64,000 bases of DNA from an uncultured Acidobacteriia bacterium (GCA_903907865.1 CAIVPR010000076.1:1-64000); one strand, 5' to 3'; positions 7,396 to 19,575 are shown, counted from the stretch's first letter. Notes: generated by a model not told the origin, from the sequence alone. Numbers and translations: made by a program.

Positions 7396-9399
7396 ATGCG
7401 CCCCGAAACGCCTCCATCCCGGCCCCACGACCCGCCCGCACAGGACACGTGTATCCAAACCACACCTATCCAACCTTCTGGTACCCTAAAAATAGCCTCG
7501 CGCGACGCCGTGTCTTTCCCCACGCCCGATCCCACTTCCGTAGTCCACGCCCTCCCGCCCAAGATCCGTCGGCGGGACGACCCGAAATTCGCCGCGGCCA
7601 AGATGGCCGCCTTCCAGTACGTCGCCGTCGCCATCTTCCTTTTCCTGGTCTCCGGTTTCTGGGAACTCCAAATCAAGAGCCCCGAAATCTACAACGAACG
7701 GGCCGAGCGCAACCGCATCAAGGCCTTCCCCATCGTCGGCCCGCGCGGGAAAATCCTCGACCGCGACGGGCGTGTCATCGTCGACAACCACTCCACCTGG
7801 CGACTCATCCTTTCGCGCGAAAACCTGCGCGACGAGCACCTCCACGAAATCGCCGAGGGACTCCATCTCGATTACGAGGAACTCGCCAAGAAGGTCGCCC
7901 GCTACCGCAAGCGCCCCAAGTACGAGCCCATCACCATTAAGGAGGACCTCACCCCCTCCGACCTCGCCTTCGTCGACTCGCACCGGGACCCCGAGACCTT
8001 CCCCGAGATGGAGCTCATCCAGTCCCAGCGGCGCCTCTATCCCGAAAACGGCATCCTCGCCCACCTTATTGGATACACAGGTGAAATCAGCGAGTCCGAA
8101 CTCGACAATCCCGACTACGCCAAGTTCAACCAAGGCCAGATCATCGGCAAGACCGGCATCGAGAAGGAGTACAACGACTCCCTGATGGGCACCGACGGTG
8201 AGCGCCAATCCGTCGTCGACAACCTCGGCCGCGAGCACGAGGTCCTCGGCATCAAGGAGGCGATTGCAGGCAAGAATCTCAAGCTCACCATCGACCTCGA
8301 TTTGCAGGTCGTAGCTGAACTCGCCCTCGGCGACAAGCGCGGTGCCCTGGTCGCTCTCAATCCCAACAACGGTGAGGTTCTGGCCATGGCCTCCCGGCCC
8401 AGTTTCGACCCCAACAAGTTCGCCGTTCGTATCCGCACCAAGGACTGGAAGGAGATCACCTCCGATCCCGCCAATCCGCTTCTGAACCGCGCCATCCAGG
8501 CCCAATTGGCACCCGGCTCGACCTTCAAGCCCTTCGTCGCCCTCGCTGGCCTCGAGACCGGCAATGTCGACGAGAACACCGCCTTCAACTGCAGTGGTGG
8601 CGCGGAGTTCTACGGCCATCGACACGGCTGCTGGTCCGTCCACGGCTCGACCTCGCTGCACAAGGGACTCGCCCAGTCCTGCGACGTCTATTTCTACAAC
8701 GTGGGCAACCGTACGGGCATCGACAGCCTCGCCTTCTACGCCAGCCAAGCCGGTTTCGGGGAAAAGTCCGGCATCGACCTTCCCAACGAGGCGGTCGGCA
8801 TCGTCCCGTCCCCCGAGTGGAAGCTCCGCAACTACCGCCAGAAATGGTACGCCGGGGAAACGATCTCCGTCGCCATCGGCCAAGGCGCGCTGACGGTTAC
8901 GCCTCTGCAGTTGGCGCGGGCAATCGGCGGCCTGGCGATGGGTGGCATTTGGCACCGTCCCCACCTCGTCGAGGCCGACACGGGCAAGACCAAGCCGAAG
9001 GAATGGGCCCTGACGGCGTCGAATGTGAAGAAGGTGGTCGACGGCATGTTTGCGGTGGTGAATGAAGGCGGCACCGGGTCCCGCGCCCGCCTGCCCGGAA
9101 TCGACGTCTGCGGCAAGACCGGTTCGGCACAGCGCGCCTCCGAGGAATACGAAAAGACCCACAAGGACTTCAAGGACAACGCGTGGTTCGTGGCCTACGC
9201 CCCCTGCTACAAGCCGGAGATCGTGGTGGCGGCCCTCTGGGAAAACGCGGGACTCCACGGCCAATACGCAGCGCCCATCGCCCGCGACGTCATCAAGTCC
9301 TATTTCGACAAAAAGGCCCGCCAAGCCGACGCCGACCTCCAGCGCCGAAACCCGGCCAACGCGTTGACGAAGGGGGTATCGATTGCTTCCCCCTTGTAG
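7396..9399 (+). CDS. mrdA: Penicillin-binding protein 2 (peptidoglycan transpeptidase)
   Basis: Class B penicillin-binding protein that cross-links peptidoglycan during cell elongation together with RodA. After an N-terminal membrane segment (FQYVAVAIFLFLVSGFW) comes the dimerisation domain with RGKILDRDGRVI, then the transpeptidase domain. The catalytic motifs, numbered from the ATG at 7396, are S375-T-F-K378, S428-C-D430 and K574-T-G576. The start is uncertain: ATG 7396, GTG 7510 and ATG 7603 are all in frame and none has a clear ribosome binding site. Residues 1-38 look non-conserved, so the GTG may be the real start. It is followed by mrdB after a duplicated spacer. The open frame extends back to 6694 only because it shadows the preceding gene. 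Confidence 0.93.
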   Translation: MRPETPPSRPHDPPAQDTCIQTTPIQPSGTLKIASRDAVSFPTPDPTSVVHALPPKIRRRDDPKFAAAKMAAFQYVAVAIFLFLVSGFWELQIKSPEIYNERAERNRIKAFPIVGPRGKILDRDGRVIVDNHSTWRLILSRENLRDEHLHEIAEGLHLDYEELAKKVARYRKRPKYEPITIKEDLTPSDLAFVDSHRDPETFPEMELIQSQRRLYPENGILAHLIGYTGEISESELDNPDYAKFNQGQIIGKTGIEKEYNDSLMGTDGERQSVVDNLGREHEVLGIKEAIAGKNLKLTIDLDLQVVAELALGDKRGALVALNPNNGEVLAMASRPSFDPNKFAVRIRTKDWKEITSDPANPLLNRAIQAQLAPGSTFKPFVALAGLETGNVDENTAFNCSGGAEFYGHRHGCWSVHGSTSLHKGLAQSCDVYFYNVGNRTGIDSLAFYASQAGFGEKSGIDLPNEAVGIVPSPEWKLRNYRQKWYAGETISVAIGQGALTVTPLQLARAIGGLAMGGIWHRPHLVEADTGKTKPKEWALTASNVKKVVDGMFAVVNEGGTGSRARLPGIDVCGKTGSAQRASEEYEKTHKDFKDNAWFVAYAPCYKPEIVVAALWENAGLHGQYAAPIARDVIKSYFDKKARQADADLQRRNPANALTKGVSIASPL

Positions 9400-9561
9400 G
9401 GCAGCCATTCTTGGCTGCTGCGACACTCTACAGAGCGCCAGCCAAGCCACTCCCCCCCGTGGGGCGGGCAATATTGCCCGCGGCAGGGCTTCAGCCCGCC
9501 GTAACCGGATTACCACCCCCCCCAGGAGGCACCCCTAAGTGTTCCCCTCCACCAACACCAC
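9394..9561 (+). repeat. Tandem duplication, copy 1 (mrdA end to pseudo-start of mrdB)
   Basis: First unit of a direct tandem duplication. It begins TTGTAGGGCAGCCATTC at the mrdA stop codon, contains the hairpin GCAGCCATTCTTGGCTGC, the perfect palindrome GGGCAATATTGCCC (9466-9479) and the pair GGGCTTCAGCCC, then AGGAGG (9524-9529) and GTGTTCCCCTCCACCAACAC. The last element repeats the mrdB start (9539) but leads into a 62-codon frame that ends just before the true start. Compared with copy 2 it lacks 21 bases after GGCTGCTGCGAC. Confidence 0.9.
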
Positions 9562-9750
9562 TTGTAGGGCAGCCATTCTTGGCTGCTGCGACCTTTCAGG
9601 TCGCCATAACCGAACTCTACAGAGCGCCAGCCTGGCCACCTCCCCCCGTGGGGCGGGCAATATTGCCCGCGGCGGGGCTTCAGCCCGCCGTAACCGGATT
9701 GCTCCCCCCCCCAGGAGGCACCCCTAAGTGTTCCCCTCCACCAACACCAA
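9562..9750 (+). repeat. Tandem duplication, copy 2 (includes the real mrdB start)
   Basis: Second unit, with the same order of elements as 9394-9561, plus 21 extra bases (CTTTCAGGTCGCCATAACCGA-like segment) near 9594-9614. Its palindrome lies at 9655-9668, its AGGAGG at 9713-9718, and its GTG at 9728 is the functional mrdB start. Start-to-start distance between the copies is 189 bases. Confidence 0.9.
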
Positions 9751-10825
9751 TACCAAAGACTTCGATTGGGCCATGCTCGCCCTGGTCCTGGTCATCTGCG
9801 GCCTGGGTGTCCTCCAAATCTTCTCCGCCACCCGGGACACAATCTGGGCCGCCACCTGGTGGCGCCAGATCCTCTACATCCTCATCGGCATTGTCCTGAT
9901 GTGGATCATGACCAAGGCCGACTACCATGCCTTGGTCCAGCGGGTATACCCGCTCTACTTCGGCTCGATCGCTCTGCTTCTTTTTGTCCTGATCTTCGGC
10001 AAGAAGGCCATGGGCGGCACCCGCTGGATCCAATTCCCCGGCGGCTTCCGCTTCCAGGTCTCCGAATTCGCCAAGATTGTCGTCATCCTCCTCGTCGCGC
10101 GCATCCTCACCGAGCTCGGCAAGGAAGTTCTCGACATCAAGGAGCTCCTCAAGATCTCCGCCCTCGTCCTGCTTCCCATGGGCCTCATCGCCAAGGAGCC
10201 GGATTTGGGCACGTCCCTCACCTACTTGCCCATCCTCGCCGTCGGAGTCTTTATCGCGGGACTCCCGTGGCGATACTGGGCAACCATAGGCGTCGTCGCC
10301 CTCGTGGTAGTCCCCGTCGCGTACAACCATTTGGAGGATTACCAAAAGAGCCGAATCGTCACTTTTCTCGATCCCGAACGCGATCCCCAGGGCAAGGGCT
10401 ACCACCTCATCCAATCCAAGATCGCCGTCGGGGCCGGCGGAACCTGGGGCAAAGGGGTCACCCGCGGCAGCCAAACGCAGCTAAAGTTCCTCCCCGTCCC
10501 GCACACCGATTTTATTTTTTCCACCTTCGCGGAGGAGCACGGCTTCGTCGGCGTGGCCTTCGTTCTCGTTTTGTACTTTGTTTTGTTGATGCAAATCGTC
10601 CAAGACGCCCAGACCTCGCCCGACCGGGCCGGGGTCTACATCTGCATGGGGGTTGCGGCGCTGCTGTTGTTTCATATACTGGTAAATGTAGGAATGGTTG
10701 TTGGGCGCATGCCAGTCACCGGGATTCCACTTCCGCTGATGAGCTACGGCGGATCGAGCATTTGGTCCACGTTTTTGATGCTTGGTTTGGTGAACAGCGT
10801 CCGTGTCAGAAGGTTTGTCAACTAG
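9728..10825 (+). CDS. mrdB: Rod-shape peptidoglycan glycosyltransferase RodA
   Basis: 365 residues of the SEDS family, the inner-membrane glycosyltransferase that polymerises lipid II for the elongasome and pairs with PBP2 (mrdA upstream). About ten hydrophobic segments are visible, beginning AMLALVLVICGLGVLQIFS. Family landmarks include WIQFPGGFRFQVSEFAK, AKEPDLGTSL (with the Asp-Leu-Gly-Thr motif), and near the C terminus VGRMPVTGIPLPLMSYGGSS. The start is GTG with AGGAGG nine bases upstream; that start region is tandemly duplicated. The order mrdA-mrdB is the usual one. Confidence 0.95.
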   Translation: MFPSTNTNTKDFDWAMLALVLVICGLGVLQIFSATRDTIWAATWWRQILYILIGIVLMWIMTKADYHALVQRVYPLYFGSIALLLFVLIFGKKAMGGTRWIQFPGGFRFQVSEFAKIVVILLVARILTELGKEVLDIKELLKISALVLLPMGLIAKEPDLGTSLTYLPILAVGVFIAGLPWRYWATIGVVALVVVPVAYNHLEDYQKSRIVTFLDPERDPQGKGYHLIQSKIAVGAGGTWGKGVTRGSQTQLKFLPVPHTDFIFSTFAEEHGFVGVAFVLVLYFVLLMQIVQDAQTSPDRAGVYICMGVAALLLFHILVNVGMVVGRMPVTGIPLPLMSYGGSSIWSTFLMLGLVNSVRVRRFVN

Positions 10826-11254
10826 CGGTTTTGATTGGGTCGGATGGGAGGGGGTCGCCTTTAGGGATCCTTGGAGTCCGCCCCAGGGCAATAACAAGAA
10901 GTCTTGATTTGGAAGTTGGGAGCCGCCAGAGACTCCAGGAGCCGAGCCCGCACAGGTGAATCGGCGTCCGGAAGATGTGAAGGCAGCGGGTTCCCCATTG
11001 GCCGAGATGCAGCATACGAGCCGCGACGCACGCGGCTCGGAAGTACAGACACGCCCCACGGCGCGGCTGGCCGTATGCTGTTTCTGAAATAGGGTGTTGA
11101 CGTAAAGCGCGCCGAGCGCGCGGGATGTAGTGTGTCCCTCCACCCACCGGCCAAGGCGTGAATTACAAATTACGCGGGGCGCACTAAAGTCGGTCCGGGC
11201 CTGGGATTCTCTCGCTTCGGAGCTCTGTTCGCGGAGCCCAACGGGAGGAATTTG
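10826..11254 (+). other. Structured intergenic region upstream of the RNase E/G gene
   Basis: About 430 bases with no gene. It contains nested inverted repeats: an outer pair CAGCATACG (11010-11018) / CGTATGCTG (11072-11080) around an inner hairpin CGAGCCGCG (11017-11025) / CGCGGCTCG (11031-11039), followed by TTTCTGAAAT. This could end mrdB transcription or form a 5' leader structure for the RNase gene. GGGAGGA just before 11255 is the ribosome binding site of that gene. Confidence 0.5.
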
Positions 11255-14203
<2,949 letters not shown>

Positions 14204-14228
14204 CTCGGGCATCCGCCTCACGGCAAAC

Positions 14229-14266
14229 GGCCAACCAGTCTGACAAGGCTGGTTGGCCCTTTGCTT
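14229..14266 (+). terminator. Rho-independent terminator of the RNase E/G gene
   Basis: Perfect ten-base stem GGCCAACCAG (14229-14238) / CTGGTTGGCC (14249-14258) with a ten-base loop, followed by CTTTGCTTTT. It sits 25 bases after the rng stop. The promoter of the next gene begins only about seven bases further on. Confidence 0.85.
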
Positions 14267-14272
14267 TTGGTG

Positions 14273-14278
14273 TACAGT
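14273..14278 (+). promoter_or_regulatory. -10 box of the VOC gene (leaderless arrangement)
   Basis: TACAGT lies seven bases before the ATG at 14286 and just after the rng terminator. A transcript from this box would begin at or within a base or two of the start codon, with no room for a ribosome binding site. No good -35 box is seen. Confidence 0.5.
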
Positions 14279-14285
14279 TTTCTGT

Positions 14286-14705
14286 ATGGGCTCGTCCGCC
14301 AACGCCACGCAGCTGGTTCCTTTGCTCAACGTCACCGACATGGAACGGTCGGTCCGGTTCTACACCGAAGGCCTCGGGTTCCGCATGCGGAACCAGTGGC
14401 TCCCGGAAGGCAAGCTCCGCTGGTGCTGGCTCGACCTCGACGACATCTCTATCATGCTCCAAGAGTACCGGCCAGGCCGAATCCCTGTCGGCACCCTCGG
14501 CCTCGGTGCCGACTTCTGCGTGATGTGCGAAGATGCCGTCGGCTACTACCAGGAACTGAAGGGCAGGGGACTCGACCCCTTGGAACCCTTCGTCGGCAAC
14601 GGCCTATGGGTCACCCAAATTGATGACCCTGACGGCTACAAACTCTTCTTCGAAAGCCCAACCGACGAGGCCGAGGAGACCAAACTCTCCGAACTCGCCG
14701 CCTGA
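14286..14705 (+). CDS. VOC-superfamily (glyoxalase/bleomycin resistance-like) protein
   Basis: 139 residues in two beta-alpha-beta-beta-beta halves, as in glyoxalase-fold proteins. The first half is VPLLNVTDMERSVRFYTEGLGF, then RWCWLDLDDISIML; the second ends WVTQIDDPDGYKLFFESP, the typical 'DPDGxxxxF' close with a metal-ligand-like Glu. The first-half ligand position is not clearly His, so metal binding is uncertain. The substrate is unknown. The ATG at 14286 is preferred over an earlier in-frame GTG/ATG because a -10 box lies directly upstream. It is convergent with the M14 peptidase gene, with only two bases between the stops. Confidence 0.85.
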   Translation: MGSSANATQLVPLLNVTDMERSVRFYTEGLGFRMRNQWLPEGKLRWCWLDLDDISIMLQEYRPGRIPVGTLGLGADFCVMCEDAVGYYQELKGRGLDPLEPFVGNGLWVTQIDDPDGYKLFFESPTDEAEETKLSELAA

Positions 14706-14707
14706 TC

Positions 14708-17572
14708 CTACTTCAGTTCAACAGCTTTCGCGCTGCCTTCGTACAACCCGTTGAACAGGAGCTTGAACGTTCCGTGCGGCTGCGCCCGGAACGCGACCTC
14801 GGGGCCGAACAGCACCACCTTGCCTTCGCCCACCGACGCCTCCACCACCGCCGACCCGCCGGTCAGATACTGCCGACCCCAAGCCCAACCGCTCGACAGC
14901 ACATCCTGGCCGTCGAACCACGCCACAGCTGAGGTCTTCTTCTTCGCCGCATCCGGGGCCAGTTTGAACACCGGGCTGTTGTCGAAGAACACGTCCACCT
15001 TTTCGGGCATCCCGAATGCGAGGGGTTGCGTGTTGTCGATATTGGTCTTCAGCAGCGATCCCGGGATGTAGAACTTCTCGCCCGGCAGCGCGTGCTCCTT
15101 GCCGTCCGCGCCCATTTCGGTCAGTGCGCTCGACACCGGCACGCCCAGCAATTCCGCCATGCTGGTTGAACTGCCGATGGTCACGATCTGCCCGCCGGAT
15201 TCGACGAACTTCTTCAGCTGCGGCATCGTCTTGTCCGCGGTGATCGCCCCCGTCGTCGCGGCATACTCCGCAGAGAGGTTCGCCGGAGTACCGCCGCCCC
15301 GTCCACCGCCACCACCGCCACGTCCGCCCCCGGCTGCGCCCAAGCGGGCAGCGCCGTCGGTAAACACGATCACGTCGAACTTGCTCTTCAGGTCGCCCGC
15401 GTCGAGCGTCTTCGGATACACCACCTCGAACGGGAACTCGAACTGCTCGAAGATCCAGCGCGTCCAGCCCGACGGCATCAGCCCGCCGTATTGGTCGTAG
15501 AGCCCGATCCGGATCGGCTTGAGCTTCATCGCGTCGCCGGACGGAGCCGCAGCGACACCATGCGCAGCCACGCCCAGGCGCTTCGCGCCGTCCTCGACAA
15601 TTGGCTTGGCGGCAGCGGAGAACGGCACCCAGACGGCGCCGGTCCCGAGATCTTTGCCGTCGGCCGTCATGTCGCGCCGCATCCAGTACACGTCGCACTT
15701 GGCCTTCAAGAGCCGGTTCACCACCATGAAGGAATCGTTCTCGCGGTGGCTGATCAGCCAGCCCGCCGGATTCGTCGGACCCGAGACGGGACCGGCCGAC
15801 GGCGAGATCAGCTCGAAATTAGGCCCGGTTGCCGGGACGAACGGCCCGTCGAAACCCTCCAGAATCCGGTCGTACGCCACGCCCATCTGCATAGCCAGCG
15901 TCCAACCGGTGATGTCGTAGGGCCGGTTTGGCGGACCACCCGGATACGCGAAGTCGTTCGGATGGTCCTGCGGCTCGAACATGTCGAGCACGTGGGGCCG
16001 GAACGCCTGCGCCGTCTTCACCACCAAAGACCCCGCCGGGTACGACTTCCCGTTCACCGTGAACGCCGCCGACGCCTTCAACACCACGATGCCGTTCTTG
16101 ACGAGCGTGTTGGCGAACTTGACAGCGGTCGGGAAATCGGCCTGGTCCGAAGGGATGATGTACCCGCGCGGATCCCGGTGCGCCGGATCATGCAGCACCG
16201 AGGCATACAACGCCGTCGGAACTCCCCCGCCGCGCCCACCACCGGCAGCAGCCCCGCCACCCCGACCGCCCCGTCCGCCAGCAGGTGGAGCCGTGACTGC
16301 CCCGGCCTCCTTCAAAGCTTCGATCCGCTTCGGCGTTACGGTCCACGAATCCTTCGAACCCTTCTCGACCGAATTCATCCCCATCCGCCAAGCGTTGAAA
16401 AGGAACGTCTCCTTGTACCGCGAGGCCAAATCGAGGATCGCGTAGTTGTTCGTGATCTCGTAGTCGATCGACTGCCTGTAATGCCATGGACCCGGTTGCA
16501 CCGGCAATGGCCAGTCGCCTGACGGCAACTGCTTTTCCGGCACCAAGGCCACATCGATGGGCGTCGGGCCCCCGATGATCTCCGTCAGAATCCCCACCAT
16601 GTTGTGGAAATAGGTGATCGTCCGCAGCCCGCCGTTCCACCAAGTGGAATACGTCGACCCGCTGCGCATCGCCGAACCGCCTTTGCCCTCCGCTACCAAC
16701 CGGCTGTGCATCGCCGTTCCAACCATCTCGATTCCCAGAGGCACCAGCGGGTCGAAGTTGTAGTTGAACGGGTCGCGGAACGGCGGAATGAAGATCACCG
16801 CGCCCGCCGGACCCGTCTGGTGGTGGTTGTAGACGATCTGCGGATACCATTCCATGAACAGTTGGCGGTTCATGTTGGTGGTTTCCGGCATGGCCGACAT
16901 GTAGAAATCGCGGTTGTCGTCGTGCCCGATGTACTTGTGATAGAGGCGCGGCAGGCTGTCCATCGACCGCTTCAGCGGGTCGGATTCCCGCATGTACCAG
17001 TTGGCGACCAGTTCCTGGCCGTCGGGATTGGCCTGAACGCAGAGGATGATGTCGTCGTTGAGGATGCGCAGCGTCTCGGGGTCGGTGCGGCTGACCAGTT
17101 GGTAGACCGTTTCCATCAATTGCTGCGAGCCGACCGTCTCGCTTGCGTGCAGTCCGCCGTCGATCCAGACGATCGCCTTCCCGTCCTGCGAGAGCTTGCG
17201 GGCTTCGCCCTCGGTCACGCCCTCGGCACGGGCGAGTCGCCGCACGATCCCTTGGTACTTGGGCAGGTTCTTCATGTTCTCGGGCGAGGAGATGACGGCC
17301 ATGTAGTGCGGCCGGCCCTCGGCGGTTTTGCCGATTTCGACCAGCTTCATGCGGTCGGATTCCTGCGCGAGCTTCTTCCAGTAGGACTCCAGTTGGGTGT
17401 ACGTGGCCATCTGGTAGTCGTCGCCGATGTTGAAGCCGAGGGCGGCTTTCGGCGCGGTGATTTGTTTGGCGGACGGGGCCGGGGTGGGATTCTTCGGCGC
17501 TTTCTGCGCATTCAGCAGAGCGGCGGTGAGTATGGCAAGGGGGACGATGTTTCGAAGTCGCGAGCCGGTCAT
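14708..17572 (-). CDS. Secreted M14-family zinc metallopeptidase
   Basis: 954 residues from the ATG at 17570-17572. A signal peptide (LRNIVPLAILTAALLNAQ) is followed by an M14 carboxypeptidase-like domain at about residues 55-330, with zinc ligands in GGLHASETVG (His142, Glu145), the NPDG motif (182-185) and a later NHHQTG (His250/251). The remaining 600 residues hold two very Gly/Arg-rich linkers (for example near 440-460) and a C-terminal domain like a class I glutamine amidotransferase fold (FDVIVFTDGA). This architecture, near 950 residues with Gly-rich linkers, is common among Acidobacteriota secreted peptidases. It probably degrades peptides outside the cytoplasm. It is not coupled to a neighbour. 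Confidence 0.9.
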   Translation of the reverse strand: MTGSRLRNIVPLAILTAALLNAQKAPKNPTPAPSAKQITAPKAALGFNIGDDYQMATYTQLESYWKKLAQESDRMKLVEIGKTAEGRPHYMAVISSPENMKNLPKYQGIVRRLARAEGVTEGEARKLSQDGKAIVWIDGGLHASETVGSQQLMETVYQLVSRTDPETLRILNDDIILCVQANPDGQELVANWYMRESDPLKRSMDSLPRLYHKYIGHDDNRDFYMSAMPETTNMNRQLFMEWYPQIVYNHHQTGPAGAVIFIPPFRDPFNYNFDPLVPLGIEMVGTAMHSRLVAEGKGGSAMRSGSTYSTWWNGGLRTITYFHNMVGILTEIIGGPTPIDVALVPEKQLPSGDWPLPVQPGPWHYRQSIDYEITNNYAILDLASRYKETFLFNAWRMGMNSVEKGSKDSWTVTPKRIEALKEAGAVTAPPAGGRGGRGGGAAAGGGRGGGVPTALYASVLHDPAHRDPRGYIIPSDQADFPTAVKFANTLVKNGIVVLKASAAFTVNGKSYPAGSLVVKTAQAFRPHVLDMFEPQDHPNDFAYPGGPPNRPYDITGWTLAMQMGVAYDRILEGFDGPFVPATGPNFELISPSAGPVSGPTNPAGWLISHRENDSFMVVNRLLKAKCDVYWMRRDMTADGKDLGTGAVWVPFSAAAKPIVEDGAKRLGVAAHGVAAAPSGDAMKLKPIRIGLYDQYGGLMPSGWTRWIFEQFEFPFEVVYPKTLDAGDLKSKFDVIVFTDGAARLGAAGGGRGGGGGGRGGGTPANLSAEYAATTGAITADKTMPQLKKFVESGGQIVTIGSSTSMAELLGVPVSSALTEMGADGKEHALPGEKFYIPGSLLKTNIDNTQPLAFGMPEKVDVFFDNSPVFKLAPDAAKKKTSAVAWFDGQDVLSSGWAWGRQYLTGGSAVVEASVGEGKVVLFGPEVAFRAQPHGTFKLLFNGLYEGSAKAVELK

Positions 17573-17625
17573 TATATGGGTGAGTTTAGCGCAGGGCTCC
17601 TCACCGAATCGAATTGGCCGCCTAC

Positions 17626-19575
17626 TCATGTGCTCTGGGAGAATCGCACGGTCCAAGACCCTTTGGCTGCCAGGTTGTCTGCCTGAAGCAGGATTCGAAA
17701 CAGCTTGGTGCCCCAAGCCGAGCGCAGCCGGGCATCGTCGATCTTGATTTCCTCGATCACCGGCTGGAACAGCGCGGGATCAAACTCGATCCGCACCGTA
17801 TTCCCCTCCGATACCGCGAGGGCAATGGTCCCTTGTCCTTCCTTCGTCGGAGTGCAGGACGTCATGAGGGTCTGCGTCGCCACCTTGGCCCGATTCCGGA
17901 GTCGCCACTCGTCCTTCAACTCGATTTGGTTGGCCCCTCGGTCTAGCCGGAGCACCCGTCGCCAAGACTCAATGCCGCTCTCCTTGGGATAGGCGGATTC
18001 CAAGTTCAGCGCGAATTCCGCTGCCGAGTCGTCCGTGCGAGCAGTGACGGCCCGCGCGGCGAATTGCCGACCGGCGGACTGCATCACACCGTCAACGGTG
18101 GGACAGTTGTGGAATGCCGACTGCATCGTCCAGATGTCGTACCGCTTCGCACTGAAGGTTTTGGCTGTGTAGGTTTCCACACCCACGTCGATGATGGCCG
18201 GCTTGCCGTCGGCGTAGACCATGAAGTTGCCGACATCGTTGTGGTTGTGGCTTTCGGCGTTGTGGCCACCCTGCGCCGCCAGATATAGGCCTTTCGCTGA
18301 TCCTTCCGTGGTCCGTGCGGCAAAGACTTGGATACCCGGCATCCAGACGTCCCTTGACAGCGCCTGCGCCCGCGGGGCCTTCCGGAGTTCCTCCAAATCG
18401 AATAGGGCAGGCAATTGACGACCGATGCTGTCGCCGGGGACCGCATCGGGACCGGTCATGAACGCCGAGAATGCCCCGTGCTCCATCATTTGGCGGTCCT
18501 GAACGCGCTTGCCGTAGCGATAGACCAAGTCGCCATCTGGTTGGACTTTCGCGGGTGCGTCGGCGAAATTGGTGTACCACTCGTTGCAGATGTGCGCCCG
18601 ACAGATGTAGCGCCCGATCTCGCGGACGAGGGGTAGCGAAAACGCCGTATCCGCACCTTTGTTGGTAGCGTCAGCCATCAGCTGCAAACAGTCGAAAAGC
18701 GACGCACCGGCGCGGCTCCAGTATCCGGGGCCCTCATCGCAGCCGCCATCGTCGGCGTATTCATCCAGCCAGTTGTCGAGGCAGCGTAGGATTTTGGTGA
18801 CAGCGGCCCTGCGGCGCTCCTCGACAGGCTCCTGTAGCAGGACTGCGGTGAGCCAATTCGAGCAGATCCAGGGTGTCCAGTTGTTCAGCGAGCCGCCATG
18901 GAAGCCCATCCAGCCGAAGTTGTCGCGGGTGATGCAGGGCGTGAGGATGCGGCGGTCCATCTCAAGCTGGATGCGTTCTGGAATGCGCTTGGAGACGCCG
19001 GCCAACTGCGGGCCGAGCAAATAGGCTGTCCACGACAAGAGACTGGCTGTTTCCCCCGCGAACAGTTCGACGATTGGTTCCGCAACGTCCGGCAGTCCGA
19101 CGCCCGCCCGTTGCGCACCGAGGTGTGCTGGAACTCCCCAGAAGCTCTCCTCGCAGGTCAGCCAGACGCCGTTGGAGATCTCGTCCATGAAGCGGCCCTT
19201 GCCCTCAATGCACTCGGCGACGACCAAGTCCTGGAGCCTGCGACGCCGCCGGTCCCGCAGCGTCTCGAACCGGGACCGGTTCCCGTCTCTTGCATAGTCC
19301 AGAAACACCGTCGCAGGGAGGGTCTCCCAAGGCGATTTCGACTGCTTCTCGCCAGTTTGGAGCAACTTGGCACGCGCGTCCGTCGGCAGCGCATCCCACG
19401 CAGGTCGCTCCGCAGCCCTTGGAATGGGATGGAATCGGTCACGGGGAACGAGCGAACTCGACTCGAAGGCCGCAGAAAGGAGATTTCGATGTGTTTGGCC
19501 TGCCGCGAGTAGCGGTGCGAGCGTGGATGTGGCGGTTGAGGCGGCGATGAACGTGCGGCGGGTCAGAGACTCCAT
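17626..19575 (-). CDS. Heparinase II/III-like exported polysaccharide lyase
   Basis: 649 residues from the ATG at 19573-19575, with a Tat signal LTRRTFIAAST. The N-terminal half is an alpha-toroid (for example WLTCEESFWGVPAH, DNFGWMGFHGGSLNNWTPW). The C-terminal half has the heparinase II/III beta domain with GGHNAESHNHNDVGNFMVY, whose His-Asn-Asp cluster contains likely metal and catalytic residues. Members cleave acidic polysaccharides such as alginate or glycosaminoglycans by beta-elimination; the substrate here is unknown. It lies 103 bases downstream of hisA on the same strand but is probably expressed independently. Confidence 0.87.
   Translation of the reverse strand: MESLTRRTFIAASTATSTLAPLLAAGQTHRNLLSAAFESSSLVPRDRFHPIPRAAERPAWDALPTDARAKLLQTGEKQSKSPWETLPATVFLDYARDGNRSRFETLRDRRRRRLQDLVVAECIEGKGRFMDEISNGVWLTCEESFWGVPAHLGAQRAGVGLPDVAEPIVELFAGETASLLSWTAYLLGPQLAGVSKRIPERIQLEMDRRILTPCITRDNFGWMGFHGGSLNNWTPWICSNWLTAVLLQEPVEERRRAAVTKILRCLDNWLDEYADDGGCDEGPGYWSRAGASLFDCLQLMADATNKGADTAFSLPLVREIGRYICRAHICNEWYTNFADAPAKVQPDGDLVYRYGKRVQDRQMMEHGAFSAFMTGPDAVPGDSIGRQLPALFDLEELRKAPRAQALSRDVWMPGIQVFAARTTEGSAKGLYLAAQGGHNAESHNHNDVGNFMVYADGKPAIIDVGVETYTAKTFSAKRYDIWTMQSAFHNCPTVDGVMQSAGRQFAARAVTARTDDSAAEFALNLESAYPKESGIESWRRVLRLDRGANQIELKDEWRLRNRAKVATQTLMTSCTPTKEGQGTIALAVSEGNTVRIEFDPALFQPVIEEIKIDDARLRSAWGTKLFRILLQADNLAAKGSWTVRFSQST

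Noticed and set aside
7486-9516. Minus-strand open frame of 676 codons
   Set aside because: Antisense shadow of mrdA; Val/Gly/Asp-rich and without any recognisable domain.
9539-9727. 62-codon frame starting at the duplicated mrdB start
   Set aside because: The sequence after the seven shared codons is palindromic spacer DNA; I treat it as a decoy start, not a gene.
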